Below are positions 16,534 through 25,286 of a stretch of DNA of 63,053 nt, piece after piece. The notes under the pieces are model-generated. The model saw only the letters and a list, made by a program, of their open reading frames with translations, was not told the DNA's origin and searched no databases. The position numbers and the translations under genes were made by a program. Origin of the DNA: Peptococcaceae bacterium (GTDB taxonomy: Bacteria; Bacillota; Desulfitobacteriia; Desulfitobacteriales; Syntrophobotulaceae); assembly GCA_009782825.1 (NCBI GenBank), contig WRII01000009.1, positions 1-63,053 of the forward strand, given 5' to 3'. Positions within the stretch are counted from its first letter, which is position 1, and the number at the start of each line of letters is the position of its first letter.

Positions 16534-17545
16534 AGAAGTCTTATCGAAGGTGACAGACCTTCAGGAAATGACCGGGGAAGATATCAGCCAATTGATCGCC
16601 GCGATCAACACCGGCGACGTGTCCGATGTTCAAATCGCCGGGTTTCAGGTGGCCTTGCTCATGAAAGGAGCGACACAAGATGAACTGACTCATTTCGCCA
16701 AAGCGATGCGCGACAATTGCGTGCCGCTGCGTCCAAAGGTATCCGGCGAGCTTATGGATACCTGCGGAACGGGAGGCGGGCTTTCGACCTTCAATATCTC
16801 CACCGCGACAGCTGTTGTGGCAGCGGCCGGCGGTATTCCCGTGGCAAAGCATGGCAGCCGCTCGCTGGCCAGCTTGTCCGGCAGCGCCGACGTTCTGGAA
16901 GCCTTGGGGGTCAACATCAAGCTGGCGCCGGAGCAGGTCGAAAAAATGATCGAGGAAATTGGGATTGCGTTTTTATACGCCCCGTTGTTCCATCCTGTCA
17001 TGTGCAAGGTTCTGCCGGCGGAAGGGGATTTGGGTATCAAAACGATTTTTTACACGATAATCGGCCCTCTTATCAATCCCGCTTTTGCGCCGCGGCATCT
17101 TTTGGGCGTCTACAAGCCCGACCTGCTCGACACAGTGACATACGTGGCCAAGAAATTGGGATACACGAACGCCATGTTCGTACACGGCCTTGACGGTCTG
17201 GATGAGATCTCCCTGCTGGGCAAGACGCGCATCAACCATCTGTGTCGCGGCGATGTCACAACGTTTGAAATACAGCCGGAGGACTTCGGCTTAACACGCT
17301 GTAACTTGAAGGATATCGCGTCCAGTACACCGGAGGACAACGCGGCGGTGATCAAAGGCGTTTTTGAGGGAAAAATCAAGGACTCCAACAAAGATGCCAT
17401 TGTACTCAACGCGGCGGGAGCCTTGGTCGTTGGCGGTAAGGCCGACGATTTCCAACAGGGTGTGGAATTGGCGCAAAGCATCATCGAAAGCGGCGGCGCT
17501 AATAAGAAGCTGAACGACCTGAGGGAGATGTCACATGCTTTCTAA
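16517..17545 (+). CDS. trpD: Anthranilate phosphoribosyltransferase
   Basis: 342 residues from ATG 16517 after GGAGGTGG; the longer frame from 16451 overlaps trpF and is not used. DTCGTGGG (PRPP binding), KHGSRS and SGSADVLEALG are present. KHGSRSLAS replaces the common KHGNRSVSS, a mild active-site variation. It transfers phosphoribose to anthranilate. The 3' end overlaps trpC by 11 bases. Confidence 0.92.
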   Translation: MSVLYKEVLSKVTDLQEMTGEDISQLIAAINTGDVSDVQIAGFQVALLMKGATQDELTHFAKAMRDNCVPLRPKVSGELMDTCGTGGGLSTFNISTATAVVAAAGGIPVAKHGSRSLASLSGSADVLEALGVNIKLAPEQVEKMIEEIGIAFLYAPLFHPVMCKVLPAEGDLGIKTIFYTIIGPLINPAFAPRHLLGVYKPDLLDTVTYVAKKLGYTNAMFVHGLDGLDEISLLGKTRINHLCRGDVTTFEIQPEDFGLTRCNLKDIASSTPEDNAAVIKGVFEGKIKDSNKDAIVLNAAGALVVGGKADDFQQGVELAQSIIESGGANKKLNDLREMSHAF

Positions 17546-18212
17546 GACCATCATAGATTTCAAGCCCGTCTCGCCTCAATACGGTGATTTATTCAAGGGG
17601 AGAGATCCCCTTGACGTCGCCCGCAGGCTGGAAAAAGCGGGTGTTCTGGGAGTGTCGGTTGTTACCGAAAAGGAAAATTTCGGCGGTTCGCTAGAGCTGC
17701 TGCGTTCTCTCACAGGAGCTGTTACCCTGCCGGTTTTGCGCAAGGATTTTATTAAAACCGAGGAGGATTTATATGAAACCCTCGACTGTGGTGCGGCAGG
17801 GGTTTTGTTGATCTGCTCGGGAACGGACAATATCGGTGATCTACACGAAAAGGCGTGTTCTATTGGTTTGAAGCCTGTAGTCGAAGTGCATACTCCGGAG
17901 GAAATGAAGCTGGCGGAAAGCATAGGGGCGAAGATCATCGGGATTAACAATAAGGATATAACTTGTTTAGAAAAAGACGATGGCACGGTTCGTGTGACTC
18001 TTGACTTGATAAAGGCGGCGCCCAAGGGAGCCTATATCATCAGCGAAAGTGGCATATCCTGCCGGGAGGACGCGCAAGAAGCTTTGGATGCAGGGGCTGA
18101 CGCGGTTTTAATCGGAACCGCGTTTTGGCAAGGGAAATTTTTCATTGGTCACCCCCCAATTTTTCCAACCAGCGTTCAAAATCCCGGTGTAGTCCCCTCT
18201 CGTCATCGTTGA
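17535..18212 (+). CDS. trpC: Short indole-3-glycerol-phosphate synthase, 3' end altered
   Basis: 225 residues in the open frame, of which about 202 are TrpC. The barrel is recognisable: LRKDFI (Lys), VEVHTPEE (Glu), GINNKD (Asn) and ISESGI (Ser). The protein starts directly at the first strand (IIDFKPVSP), so the N-terminal helices that close the active site are missing, and the usual Glu of the I-x-E-x-K motif is Asp. After IGTAFWQGK, around base 18137, the frame reads antisense through a truncated yjbQ, adding about 20 unrelated residues. Activity is therefore uncertain. No trpE, trpG, trpB or trpA gene is present. Confidence 0.8.
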   Translation: MLSKTIIDFKPVSPQYGDLFKGRDPLDVARRLEKAGVLGVSVVTEKENFGGSLELLRSLTGAVTLPVLRKDFIKTEEDLYETLDCGAAGVLLICSGTDNIGDLHEKACSIGLKPVVEVHTPEEMKLAESIGAKIIGINNKDITCLEKDDGTVRVTLDLIKAAPKGAYIISESGISCREDAQEALDAGADAVLIGTAFWQGKFFIGHPPIFPTSVQNPGVVPSRHR

Positions 18213-18354
18213 TGAAAACGCTGGCCGTGCAATGCATATGGATGCATATGCATTGCGTTGACAAGGCACAGCCCTCCTGGATGGTGCTCTCGGCTAGGGC
18301 GGCCTCAATATGGGGTGTAATGTTGATATAGCTTGTCCTCATAATTTTGAACAA
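18142..18354 (-). pseudogene. Truncated YjbQ/UPF0047 family gene
   Basis: The translation contains [14 protein letters not shown] and [20 protein letters not shown], typical of YjbQ (secondary thiamine-phosphate synthase family, about 135 residues). Only 70 residues remain. The C-terminal half, with the catalytic His-rich region, is gone at the junction with trpC. A 28-base palindromic insertion (18229-18256) replaces the conserved VNAMHI segment. Its 5' end overlaps the MGMT-like gene in another frame. Confidence 0.75.
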
Positions 18355-18778
18355 AAAACCGCTTGCCTTTTTGAATAATTGTGTGTCCCTCCGTCTCGAG
18401 CAGCAGTTTATGTCCGTCTATGCCATCCGGGTATTTTTCATTAAGTTCGCCTTGGGTCTTGAGGGTGCGCCAGTAGGGGATAGGATCGTGGCCGCGCTCT
18501 ACACTGGCATGGGCGCAGATGTTGGTAAAAATACCGGCGGTCAGGGGGCACGTCACATCCGCGCCGGCCTGGTGGGCCAGGCAGGATCGGATGCGGTCAA
18601 CGGTGGTAACGTGGCCTTCAGGGATTTGCGCCATGATTTCATTGTACTGCAGGGGCGCGGCGACAAGCATTTTTGTTCCCTTCAACCGGGCCATGGCCTC
18701 CGGTTTGTCAGAAAGATCTTCAATTTTGGGCAGGTCGTTGGAGGTGTTCAGTTTTTCGTTGTAGGTTTTTTTGGCCAT
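18305..18778 (-). CDS. MGMT/ATL-like DNA-binding protein
   Basis: 157 residues, ATG after AAGGAGAAAATC. The central part ([34 protein letters not shown]) resembles the DNA-binding domain of O6-alkylguanine transferases. The Pro-Cys-His-Arg active-site motif is absent, so it is more like an alkyltransferase-like protein than a repair methyltransferase. The last 20 residues overlap the yjbQ fragment and may be altered by the same rearrangement. Confidence 0.65.
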   Translation of the reverse strand: MAKKTYNEKLNTSNDLPKIEDLSDKPEAMARLKGTKMLVAAPLQYNEIMAQIPEGHVTTVDRIRSCLAHQAGADVTCPLTAGIFTNICAHASVERGHDPIPYWRTLKTQGELNEKYPDGIDGHKLLLETEGHTIIQKGKRFFVQNYEDKLYQHYTPY

Positions 18779-18839
18779 GATTTTCTCCTTGCATTTCTCC
18801 GTGAATTTCTCCTTGAATTTTGACTCCTTGAATTTTGAC

Positions 18840-18868
18840 TTGCTATTTAAACGGATTCACTCTATAAT
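18840..18868 (+). promoter_or_regulatory. Promoter of tRNA-Arg(TCT)
   Basis: TTGCTA (18840-18845), a 17-base spacer and TATAAT (18863-18868), 38 bases before the tRNA. Confidence 0.6.
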
Positions 18869-18906
18869 AATAAACGTTGCAGACAGAACTGTCTATCCCA
18901 TAATAT

Positions 18907-18983
18907 GTGCCTGTAGCTCAGCTGGATAGAGCATCTGCCTTCTAAGCAGAGGGTCCGGGGTTCGAATCCCTGCAGGCACGCCA
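18907..18983 (+). tRNA. tRNA-Arg (anticodon TCT)
   Basis: 77 bases with encoded CCA. The acceptor GTGCCTG pairs with CAGGCAC, the D arm is GCTC...GAGC, the anticodon loop is CTTCTAA (TCT) and the T arm contains GGTTCGAATCC. Confidence 0.95.
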
Positions 18984-19016
18984 TTGACTTCGAAATCCGA
19001 ACATGTATTTTCTATG

Positions 19017-19063
19017 AAAGGCCAGAGAGTTATATCAAGAAAAATCCTGTCTGGTCTTTTTCC
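19017..19063 (+). terminator. Terminator after tRNA-Arg
   Basis: AAAGGCCAGA (19017-19026) pairs with TCTGGTCTTT (19050-19059), and a T-rich run follows. Confidence 0.5.
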
Positions 19064-19083
19064 CGTTATGATTTAAATGGAAA

Positions 19084-20142
19084 ATGGACATTCGGCAAAG
19101 TAACGGGAACTACATAAAGAAGAGAGGAATGGCATATAATTGTCCATGGCACAAGACCACGAAAGCGGTGAAGAAGACTGTGTACGAGTTACAGCCTAAT
19201 CCTCAAAACAGGCTTTCTGAAGGGAGTCTTTATTCCCGGTTGCTCTATTCCCGGCTGTTTGATTTGGTTCGCGTTGTTGAGGCGCGAACCGGCCAGGTGA
19301 TAGAATTTCAGAAAGACGGGTCTCATGAAGGTGCGCCTCACGAAGGTGGAGCTCAGTGCACAGATATGTTTGAGGAGGAAGAAGGTTGGAGAAAGTGTGT
19401 TGACCTCAGAGCTCTTTGTTTCGATGAGCAAAGGGTTAAATTAAAGTACATCCAAGGATCTATTTTCCTGATTATATCTATCCCAATGGGTGGCGGCAAG
19501 TTGAACGAGATCGCTTCAGGGAATCTTGTGCTGGAGTTTGTCAAAAACATTACAGATTCTATTGCTTTTGAAGTCCAGGATGAAGAGGCCAAAGCTAAGG
19601 TCTCGAACATTACGGACATTATTGATCAAATTAATAAAATGGCTGTGACGGACAGTTTGACTCAGCTTCTGAACAGGCGCTTTATTGATGACAAGCTGCC
19701 TGGTATTTTGACGGATAACGCCATAACTCACCGTCCTGTTTCTGTTGCTATCTTAGATATTGATTTCTTCAAAGAGATTAATGACACATATGGGCACCAA
19801 GCGGGAGATGCTGCGTTGAAAAAGCTGGCGAAGATTCTGTCCACATTTATCCGGCGGGATTCGGATTTTGTGGCGCGCTATGGCGGCGAGGAGTTTTTGT
19901 TTTGCTTTCCCGGCACACCTCTTAAGGTGGCAAAATTGATTTGCGAACGTGTCCGGGCTCGTATTGAAAGGGAGTTTTTTTTCTTGGAAGAGAGCTCGGA
20001 TCCCCCTGTTATTCGTATAACCATAAGCATCGGTGTGGCGGAGAGCGGAGAACTGTCGGATCTGACTCAGCAGGCGATTGTTGAGCTGGCCGATACCCGT
20101 CTTTACGCGGCGAAGAAGGCGGGGAGGAATAAAGTGGTATGA
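19084..20142 (+). CDS. Diguanylate cyclase (GGDEF) with uncharacterised N-terminal domain
   Basis: 352 residues. The C-terminal half is a GGDEF domain: DSLTQLLNRR, ILDIDFFKEINDTYGHQ and the active-site loop YGGEEF near residue 267. It should make cyclic-di-GMP from two GTP. The N-terminal 170 residues (LFDLVRVVEARTG; several Cys and paired acidic residues) look like a soluble sensor I cannot name. No RxxD inhibitory site is evident. No good ribosome site precedes ATG 19084; ATG 19129 has AGAGAGGA but too close. It converges on the pyrophosphatase gene. Confidence 0.85.
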   Translation: MDIRQSNGNYIKKRGMAYNCPWHKTTKAVKKTVYELQPNPQNRLSEGSLYSRLLYSRLFDLVRVVEARTGQVIEFQKDGSHEGAPHEGGAQCTDMFEEEEGWRKCVDLRALCFDEQRVKLKYIQGSIFLIISIPMGGGKLNEIASGNLVLEFVKNITDSIAFEVQDEEAKAKVSNITDIIDQINKMAVTDSLTQLLNRRFIDDKLPGILTDNAITHRPVSVAILDIDFFKEINDTYGHQAGDAALKKLAKILSTFIRRDSDFVARYGGEEFLFCFPGTPLKVAKLICERVRARIEREFFFLEESSDPPVIRITISIGVAESGELSDLTQQAIVELADTRLYAAKKAGRNKVV

Positions 20143-20171
20143 GGGGAAGTTTGTCCCATACCCTTCTTCTT

Positions 20172-20241
20172 AGGGCGCCCGCCAAAGCGATGTGTCCATA
20201 TTTTTGGCAAATATGGACACATCGCTTTTCGGGCACGCCCT
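20172..20241. terminator. Very long bidirectional hairpin between convergent genes
   Basis: A perfect 20-bp stem (AAAGCGATGTGTCCATATTT, 20184-20203, with 20209-20228) around a five-base loop, extended by near-complementary AGGGCGCCCG/CGGGCACGCCCT outer arms. It lies between the diguanylate cyclase stop and the stop of the opposite-strand pyrophosphatase. Confidence 0.75.
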
Positions 20242-21883
20242 AACGCTCGCCTCTCAATGCGGCGGCGAGGAGGGGGACGACTTGTTTTTTGCGGGAGACG
20301 ACCCCGGGCAGAACCAGGGCATCCTGCGGGGTGTGAGGGGAGAGGTTGAAGGCCTGAGGGATGAGGTTCTTTTTCGCGCCGGCGCACAAACATTCGGAAC
20401 TTTCTTCAATGATATCAGTGATCATGAGCATAATGAGCTCGTAACCTTGATTTTGTGCGTGTTTTTCCATGTAGGTGAGAAGGCCGGGGCGAAGGGTGGC
20501 GAGGGTTTCCGCATCGGAGGAATTGATCTGGGCGATAGCGATTTTGTGGCTGTCAAAGATGAATTCTTTCAGGTCTTGAGCGAGGATGTCTTGGGGGGAG
20601 CGGTCTTGCAGGGAGGAGGCGCTGGCGAACATGGCGGCGGCAAAGGTGTCCATGTCCAGGGTGGCGATGCCGGCCAGACGTCCGGAGGTGGTGCGGTCTA
20701 TGTGGGTGCAGGTAGGGGATTTGAATTTTAAGGTGTCGGAAAGAATGGCGGCGCAGAGAATGCCGGCGGTTTTGGCGGTGGGGCTGATGCCGTGTTCGAA
20801 ATAGAGGTTGGCGATGATAGTGGCGGTGCTGCCAACGGTGTCGTTTTTGAAATAGATGGGGCTTTCGGTTTGCAGATCGCCCAAACGGTGATGGTCGATG
20901 ATTTCGAGGATTTCGGCTTGCTCGATGCCGTCGACGGTTTGGGATTTTTCGTTGTGATCCAGCAGGATAACTTGTTTGCGCCGGGAGGTGATCAGATGGT
21001 AGCGTGAAATGAACCCTTTGACGTGTTCGCCGTCCAGAACGGGGTAGCTGCGGAAACGGGTTTCCAGCATTTTGTCTTTGGTGGTGTCAACGAAGTCTTC
21101 CATGTCGAAGGTGACAAGGTTGTGGCGGGTCATAATATGGCTGATGGGGGCGCTCTGATTGATGAGGCGGGCGGCGGTGAAGGTGTCGCTGGGGACGCAG
21201 AGGAGAGTACAGCCGTGGGTGTGGGCGAGCTTGACAACGGGTTCGGAAATGGTGCAGTTTCCTGTGATGATCAGGCAGGCGGCGCCTTTTTCGATGCATT
21301 TGGTTTGGCTGTCGGGACGGTCACCGAGGATGACGATATCACCGGGTTCGATGTAGGGGTCCATGGACTCGGGGGACATGGCTGCTATGGCGACTTTGCC
21401 TGTAACGTAGAAGGTGTCGGGGCTGCCGTGGATCAAGGTGGCGTTTAAGGTGTCAATGATGTTGTGCAGGGGGGTGCGGCTGTTGGCGAGGATGTTGCTT
21501 TCTAGGGTGTCGAGGTATTTGTTGGCGATGTCGGACAGGGAGACGAGGCCCAGGAGGCGGTTGTCGTGGTCGGTGACGGGGAGGACTTTACAATTGTTTT
21601 TCTTCATCAGGGTCCAGGCTTTTTGGATGGAGATGTCAGGGGAGGCGGGGGGAATAATGTCCATGGACAGGTCGCTGACTTGGGTGCGCAATGTGGTCAG
21701 CAGGGCGGGGGGGGCCAGGTCAAAATAGGAAAGCACGAAGGCGGTTTCGCGGTTCACGGGTCCCAGGCGCATGGGTTGGACGGGGTACCCGAGCTTTTTT
21801 TTGAGTTCGGCGTAGGCGAGGCTTGAACAGATGGAATCGGTGTCCGGGTTGCGGTGACCGCAGATATAGATGGTTTCTGACAT
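20240..21883 (-). CDS. ppaC: CBS-DRTGG family II inorganic pyrophosphatase
   Basis: 547 residues. The DHH phosphatase halves (GHRNPDTDS at 9-17; DHN; IIDHHRLGD; a C-terminal DHHA2-like part) are split by an insertion with two CBS domains and a DRTGG-like domain. This is the layout of nucleotide-regulated Mn/Co-dependent pyrophosphatases of Clostridia. AMP/ADP inhibition and ATP or Ap4A activation are known for the family. The ATG at 21883 follows AGAGAGG. Monocistronic. Confidence 0.9.
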   Translation of the reverse strand: MSETIYICGHRNPDTDSICSSLAYAELKKKLGYPVQPMRLGPVNRETAFVLSYFDLAPPALLTTLRTQVSDLSMDIIPPASPDISIQKAWTLMKKNNCKVLPVTDHDNRLLGLVSLSDIANKYLDTLESNILANSRTPLHNIIDTLNATLIHGSPDTFYVTGKVAIAAMSPESMDPYIEPGDIVILGDRPDSQTKCIEKGAACLIITGNCTISEPVVKLAHTHGCTLLCVPSDTFTAARLINQSAPISHIMTRHNLVTFDMEDFVDTTKDKMLETRFRSYPVLDGEHVKGFISRYHLITSRRKQVILLDHNEKSQTVDGIEQAEILEIIDHHRLGDLQTESPIYFKNDTVGSTATIIANLYFEHGISPTAKTAGILCAAILSDTLKFKSPTCTHIDRTTSGRLAGIATLDMDTFAAAMFASASSLQDRSPQDILAQDLKEFIFDSHKIAIAQINSSDAETLATLRPGLLTYMEKHAQNQGYELIMLMITDIIEESSECLCAGAKKNLIPQAFNLSPHTPQDALVLPGVVSRKKQVVPLLAAALRGER

Positions 21884-22029
21884 GGGTATACCTCTCTGTT
21901 TGTGCTTAGTTAAGTCCCTATCTCACGTTTTCTTAGGGAATGTCGTGCAATAAACCGCGATAATCTCTTGATTATCTTAATCTTAGCACTTTTGGGCGGT
22001 GAATATCAACTGATGAAAGAGCATTTTTC

Positions 22030-22100
22030 TTGATGTTTGTGAGAATGTGTGTTATATTTAGAGTGAGTGAATTTATAGATTATTTTAGAGAATTCACTCA
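22030..22100 (+). promoter_or_regulatory. Promoter with downstream inverted repeat for the Gln-rich membrane gene
   Basis: TTGATG (22030-22035), 17 bases, TATATT (22053-22058). TGAGTGAATT (22064-22073) and its exact complement AATTCACTCA (22091-22100) lie at about +1 to +36, a likely operator or a 5'-UTR stem. Confidence 0.6.
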
Positions 22101-22154
22101 GATGTCTCATCAGACCAATCGCATTTATGCAAATTTTTAGAGGGGGAAAGGGTT

Positions 22155-23207
22155 ATGGGATTTTGTATCCATTGTGGGGCCGGACTTGCAGACGGTCAAA
22201 CGTTCTGTTCTGCATGCGGCAAGTCTTCTGCTCAGAATGTCCAGCATCAGCAAGGATCACCTCAAGGGCATGGAGAGTATCCACAACGGCCGCAGCAGCC
22301 ACCCCAGGGCCAACAACATGCTCAGGCTGGCTATCCACAGCAGCAACCAAGGCAAAGCCAATATGCTCAGCCAGGCTACCCGCAACAGCAACAACCAGGC
22401 CAAGGGCAATATGCTCAGGCGGGCTATCCGCAGCAACAGCAACAGCCAAGCCAGGGCCAACAGGCTCAGGCGGGCTATCCGCAGCAACATCCGGGCCAGG
22501 GCCAATATGCTCAGGCGGGCTATCCACAGCAACAACAGCCAAGCCAAGGCCAACATGCTCAGGCGGGGTATCCCCAACAGCAACATCCGGGCCAAGGCCA
22601 ATATGCTCAGGCAGGCTATCCGCAGCAACAGCAACATCCGGGCCAAGGCCAATATGCCCAGACAGGTTATCCGCAGCAACAGCAACAACAGCAACAGCAG
22701 CGGCCGGGACAGGGTCCCTATGCCCAGGCAGGCTATCAACAACAACAACAACAAGGATATAATCAATACGCCAACACAGGGTATCAACAGCAAGGCCAAA
22801 GGCCGCCAGGGGGCAGTGGACTTGATCAGTTTACAAATACACAGGACTCCACAGGGGAGTTTGATCCGGGGGATATTGAGCAAAATAAAATGATGGCGCT
22901 ATTCTCGTATATTGGACTCCTCTTCCTTATACCATTGCTTGCGGCGCCGAATTCCAGATTTGCGCGTTTTCATGTGAATCAGGGTGTGGTCCTTTGCATA
23001 GTCGGGGTTGGCTTTGGGATTGTCTTTGGGGTGCTCTATGGTATTTTGACCGCAATTCTTATCCTTACGTCTTTGAGATGGATTCTATATATTCTGTGGA
23101 TTTTGTGTCTGATTCCCCTGGCCTTTGTGATCCTGGGAATCGTCAATTGCGTCAGTGGCAAAGCCAAAGAGCTTCCTCTTATCGGGGGTATTAAGATCAT
23201 CAAGTAA
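22155..23207 (+). CDS. Zinc-ribbon membrane protein with prion-like GYPQQ repeats
   Basis: 350 residues. Residues 1-23 are a zinc ribbon (C4-x2-C7, C18-x2-C21). Residues 26-215 are about ten degenerate repeats of the type [15 protein letters not shown], almost free of charged and aliphatic residues. Residues 245-335 hold three or four membrane helices ([11 protein letters not shown] onward) similar to the DUF4870-type family, ending GGIKIIK. Composition and repeat style resemble yeast Sup35-like prion domains, so phase separation or assembly is plausible but not shown. The ribosome site is AGAGGGGGAAAGG. The DNA repeats make copy number changeable. Confidence 0.8.
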   Translation: MGFCIHCGAGLADGQTFCSACGKSSAQNVQHQQGSPQGHGEYPQRPQQPPQGQQHAQAGYPQQQPRQSQYAQPGYPQQQQPGQGQYAQAGYPQQQQQPSQGQQAQAGYPQQHPGQGQYAQAGYPQQQQPSQGQHAQAGYPQQQHPGQGQYAQAGYPQQQQHPGQGQYAQTGYPQQQQQQQQQRPGQGPYAQAGYQQQQQQGYNQYANTGYQQQGQRPPGGSGLDQFTNTQDSTGEFDPGDIEQNKMMALFSYIGLLFLIPLLAAPNSRFARFHVNQGVVLCIVGVGFGIVFGVLYGILTAILILTSLRWILYILWILCLIPLAFVILGIVNCVSGKAKELPLIGGIKIIK

Positions 23208-23236
23208 ATTGGCAGAGATGCTTATAGGAACACGTC

Positions 23237-24049
23237 CTAAATATTCAAAATACGTTTTGCGTTTCCTCCCAATATGGCCTCTTTCTCATGAGAAGAAAGG
23301 GGCAAGGCTCTTAGGCGCTCGATTTCTGTACAGGCATGACTCCAGGGGGAGTCTGTGGCAAACAGGATCTTGTCAATGCCATGGGTTCGGACAATTCTGA
23401 CAAACTGTTCCTGGGGGAAAAACTCAAAGCCCATAGAGGTATCGAGATAGATGTTACTGCCAACTAAATGGTGTTCGACTTCATCCCACTGGCCCCATCC
23501 TCCGAAGTGGGCGGCGATCATGATGCCGCCTTTCATGGCGTTGCTGACGTTGGCAAATTGCTGAGGCGAGCTTTTGAACGGGGGAGGGAAGTCGGGGTCA
23601 AACCCGGCGTGATGTAAAATGATGAGGCCTTGGCTCAGGGCATAATCGTAAATAGGCAGCATTTTGGGTTCGTCGAGGATGAAGTCTTGGTATTCGGCGT
23701 GGAATTTCAACCCTTTGAGTCCCAGTTCTATAATGAAATTGATATCTTCTTTATATGTGTCCGTATGGGGATAGATGCCGCCGAACCCGACAATTCTATT
23801 GGAATGGGGGCTTGGGTCGAAGCAGAGGTTTTGAACCCATTTATTTATCTTTTTAAAACGAGAGGGTTTTGTGACAACGGGTTGAATCACAGAGATATCT
23901 ACGTTGGCTCCGTCCATACTTTTTATAAGGCCTGCGACGGTTCCGTCGTGGGCCGGCGTATAGGAAGGCCCAAAGCAGGCCGAGAGTTCGGCCATGGCTT
24001 TGGGGGCGAGTTGGTCGGGGAAGACGTGAGTGTGAAAGTCAATGATCAT
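23237..24049 (-). CDS. Amidohydrolase_2 family metal-dependent hydrolase
   Basis: 270 residues, TIM-barrel amidohydrolase (ACMSD/2-amidohydrolase type): H6-x-H8 in DFHTHVFPD, a barrel His in GLKFHAEYQDF and ILHHAGF, and LFATDSPW near the end. The substrate is unknown; relatives decarboxylate or hydrolyse ring compounds. It starts 26 bases after the ald stop on the same strand, so the two are probably co-transcribed. Confidence 0.8.
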   Translation of the reverse strand: MIIDFHTHVFPDQLAPKAMAELSACFGPSYTPAHDGTVAGLIKSMDGANVDISVIQPVVTKPSRFKKINKWVQNLCFDPSPHSNRIVGFGGIYPHTDTYKEDINFIIELGLKGLKFHAEYQDFILDEPKMLPIYDYALSQGLIILHHAGFDPDFPPPFKSSPQQFANVSNAMKGGIMIAAHFGGWGQWDEVEHHLVGSNIYLDTSMGFEFFPQEQFVRIVRTHGIDKILFATDSPWSHACTEIERLRALPLSSHEKEAILGGNAKRILNI

Positions 24050-24075
24050 GGTAGGGATGCTCCTGTGGCATAGTT

Positions 24076-25191
24076 TCAGGGAAGTACTGTTAATACATCG
24101 ACATACGGATACCCGAGGGCTTCCGCGACTCCCTGGTTGGTGACGTGCCCTTTATAGGTGTTCAGGCCGAGTCTCAGCTCTTTATCTTGTATGAGCAGGG
24201 TTTCTATATCTGATGTCAGGAGTCTCTTTAAATATTGTATTGTCATTCCGGTCAGGGCGTATGTTGAGGTTTTGGGCACGGCGCCGGGCATGTTGGCTAC
24301 GGAGTAATGAATGATGCCGTGTTTTTCGTAACAGGGGTTTTCATGGGTCGTGACCCTGTCGATGGTTTCTACGCTTCCCCCTTGGTCGATCGCGACATCG
24401 ACAATGACTGATCCGGGCGCCATGGTTTTGACCATGTCTTCTGTGACCAGGCACGGGGCTTTGGCCCCGGGGACGAGAACCGCGCCTATGAGGAGGTCGG
24501 CTTTTTGAACGGCGGTGGCGATATTGTATGTTGTACTCATCAATGTTGTGACTTTGCCGGCAAAGATGTCATCTATATACATCAGGCGGCTTCTGGAGAT
24601 GTCCAGCAGGGTGACTCTGGCGCCCATCCACGAGGCCATTTTAGCGGCATTGAGTCCGACGATGCCGCCGCCAAGAATAACGACTTCGGCTGGGGCAACT
24701 CCTGGTACCCCCCCCATGAGAATTCCTTTGCCGTGGTTGTTTTTTTGGAGCAGGGCGGCGCCGATTTGGATAGACATACGTCCCGCAACCTCACTCATTG
24801 GAGTGAGAAGCGGCAGCGCGCCTTCTTCTGTTTGAACGGTTTCGTAGGCAAAAGCCGTGATTTTTTTGCTTGTCAAAAATTGTGCCTGTTCTTTATCTGC
24901 CGCCAGGTGGAGATATGTAAACAGGGTTTGCCCGTCTTTAAAATAATCGTACTCGGCGAGAATGGGTTCTTTGACTTTCATGATAATATCAGCTTCATTA
25001 AAGAGCGTGGCTTTGTCTGATAAGGTCGCACCTGCCTTCACATAACTGTTATCCGAAATCCCACTGCCCAGGCCTGCGCCGGTTTCTACGATGACTTTGT
25101 TTCCCATTCTTGTGACTTCATAGACACCATCCGGTACCATGGCCACGCGGTTCTCGTTGTTTTTGATTTCTTTGGGGACTCCTACAATCAC
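24076..25191 (-). CDS. ald: Alanine dehydrogenase
   Basis: 371 residues, full length. MIVGVPKEIKNNENRV is the family signature, GGGIVGLNAAK is the NAD-binding loop, and His and Lys catalytic regions are kept. It interconverts alanine with pyruvate plus ammonia and NADH. The start is GTG 25191 behind AGAGAGGA. It leads a two-gene unit with the amidohydrolase. Confidence 0.95.
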   Translation of the reverse strand: MIVGVPKEIKNNENRVAMVPDGVYEVTRMGNKVIVETGAGLGSGISDNSYVKAGATLSDKATLFNEADIIMKVKEPILAEYDYFKDGQTLFTYLHLAADKEQAQFLTSKKITAFAYETVQTEEGALPLLTPMSEVAGRMSIQIGAALLQKNNHGKGILMGGVPGVAPAEVVILGGGIVGLNAAKMASWMGARVTLLDISRSRLMYIDDIFAGKVTTLMSTTYNIATAVQKADLLIGAVLVPGAKAPCLVTEDMVKTMAPGSVIVDVAIDQGGSVETIDRVTTHENPCYEKHGIIHYSVANMPGAVPKTSTYALTGMTIQYLKRLLTSDIETLLIQDKELRLGLNTYKGHVTNQGVAEALGYPYVDVLTVLP

Positions 25192-25286
25192 TGGAATCAG
25201 TCCTCTCTTAAATAGGTTTTTGTTTTACAAAGAACTATTATATATAGTATTGGTGTGATGTGCAATCGCCCTTTTGCTATTTTATG

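Noticed and set aside
22257-22883. Minus-strand hydrophobic Leu/Ile-rich frame
   Set aside because: Antisense of the CAG/CAA-rich Gln repeats; a shadow only.
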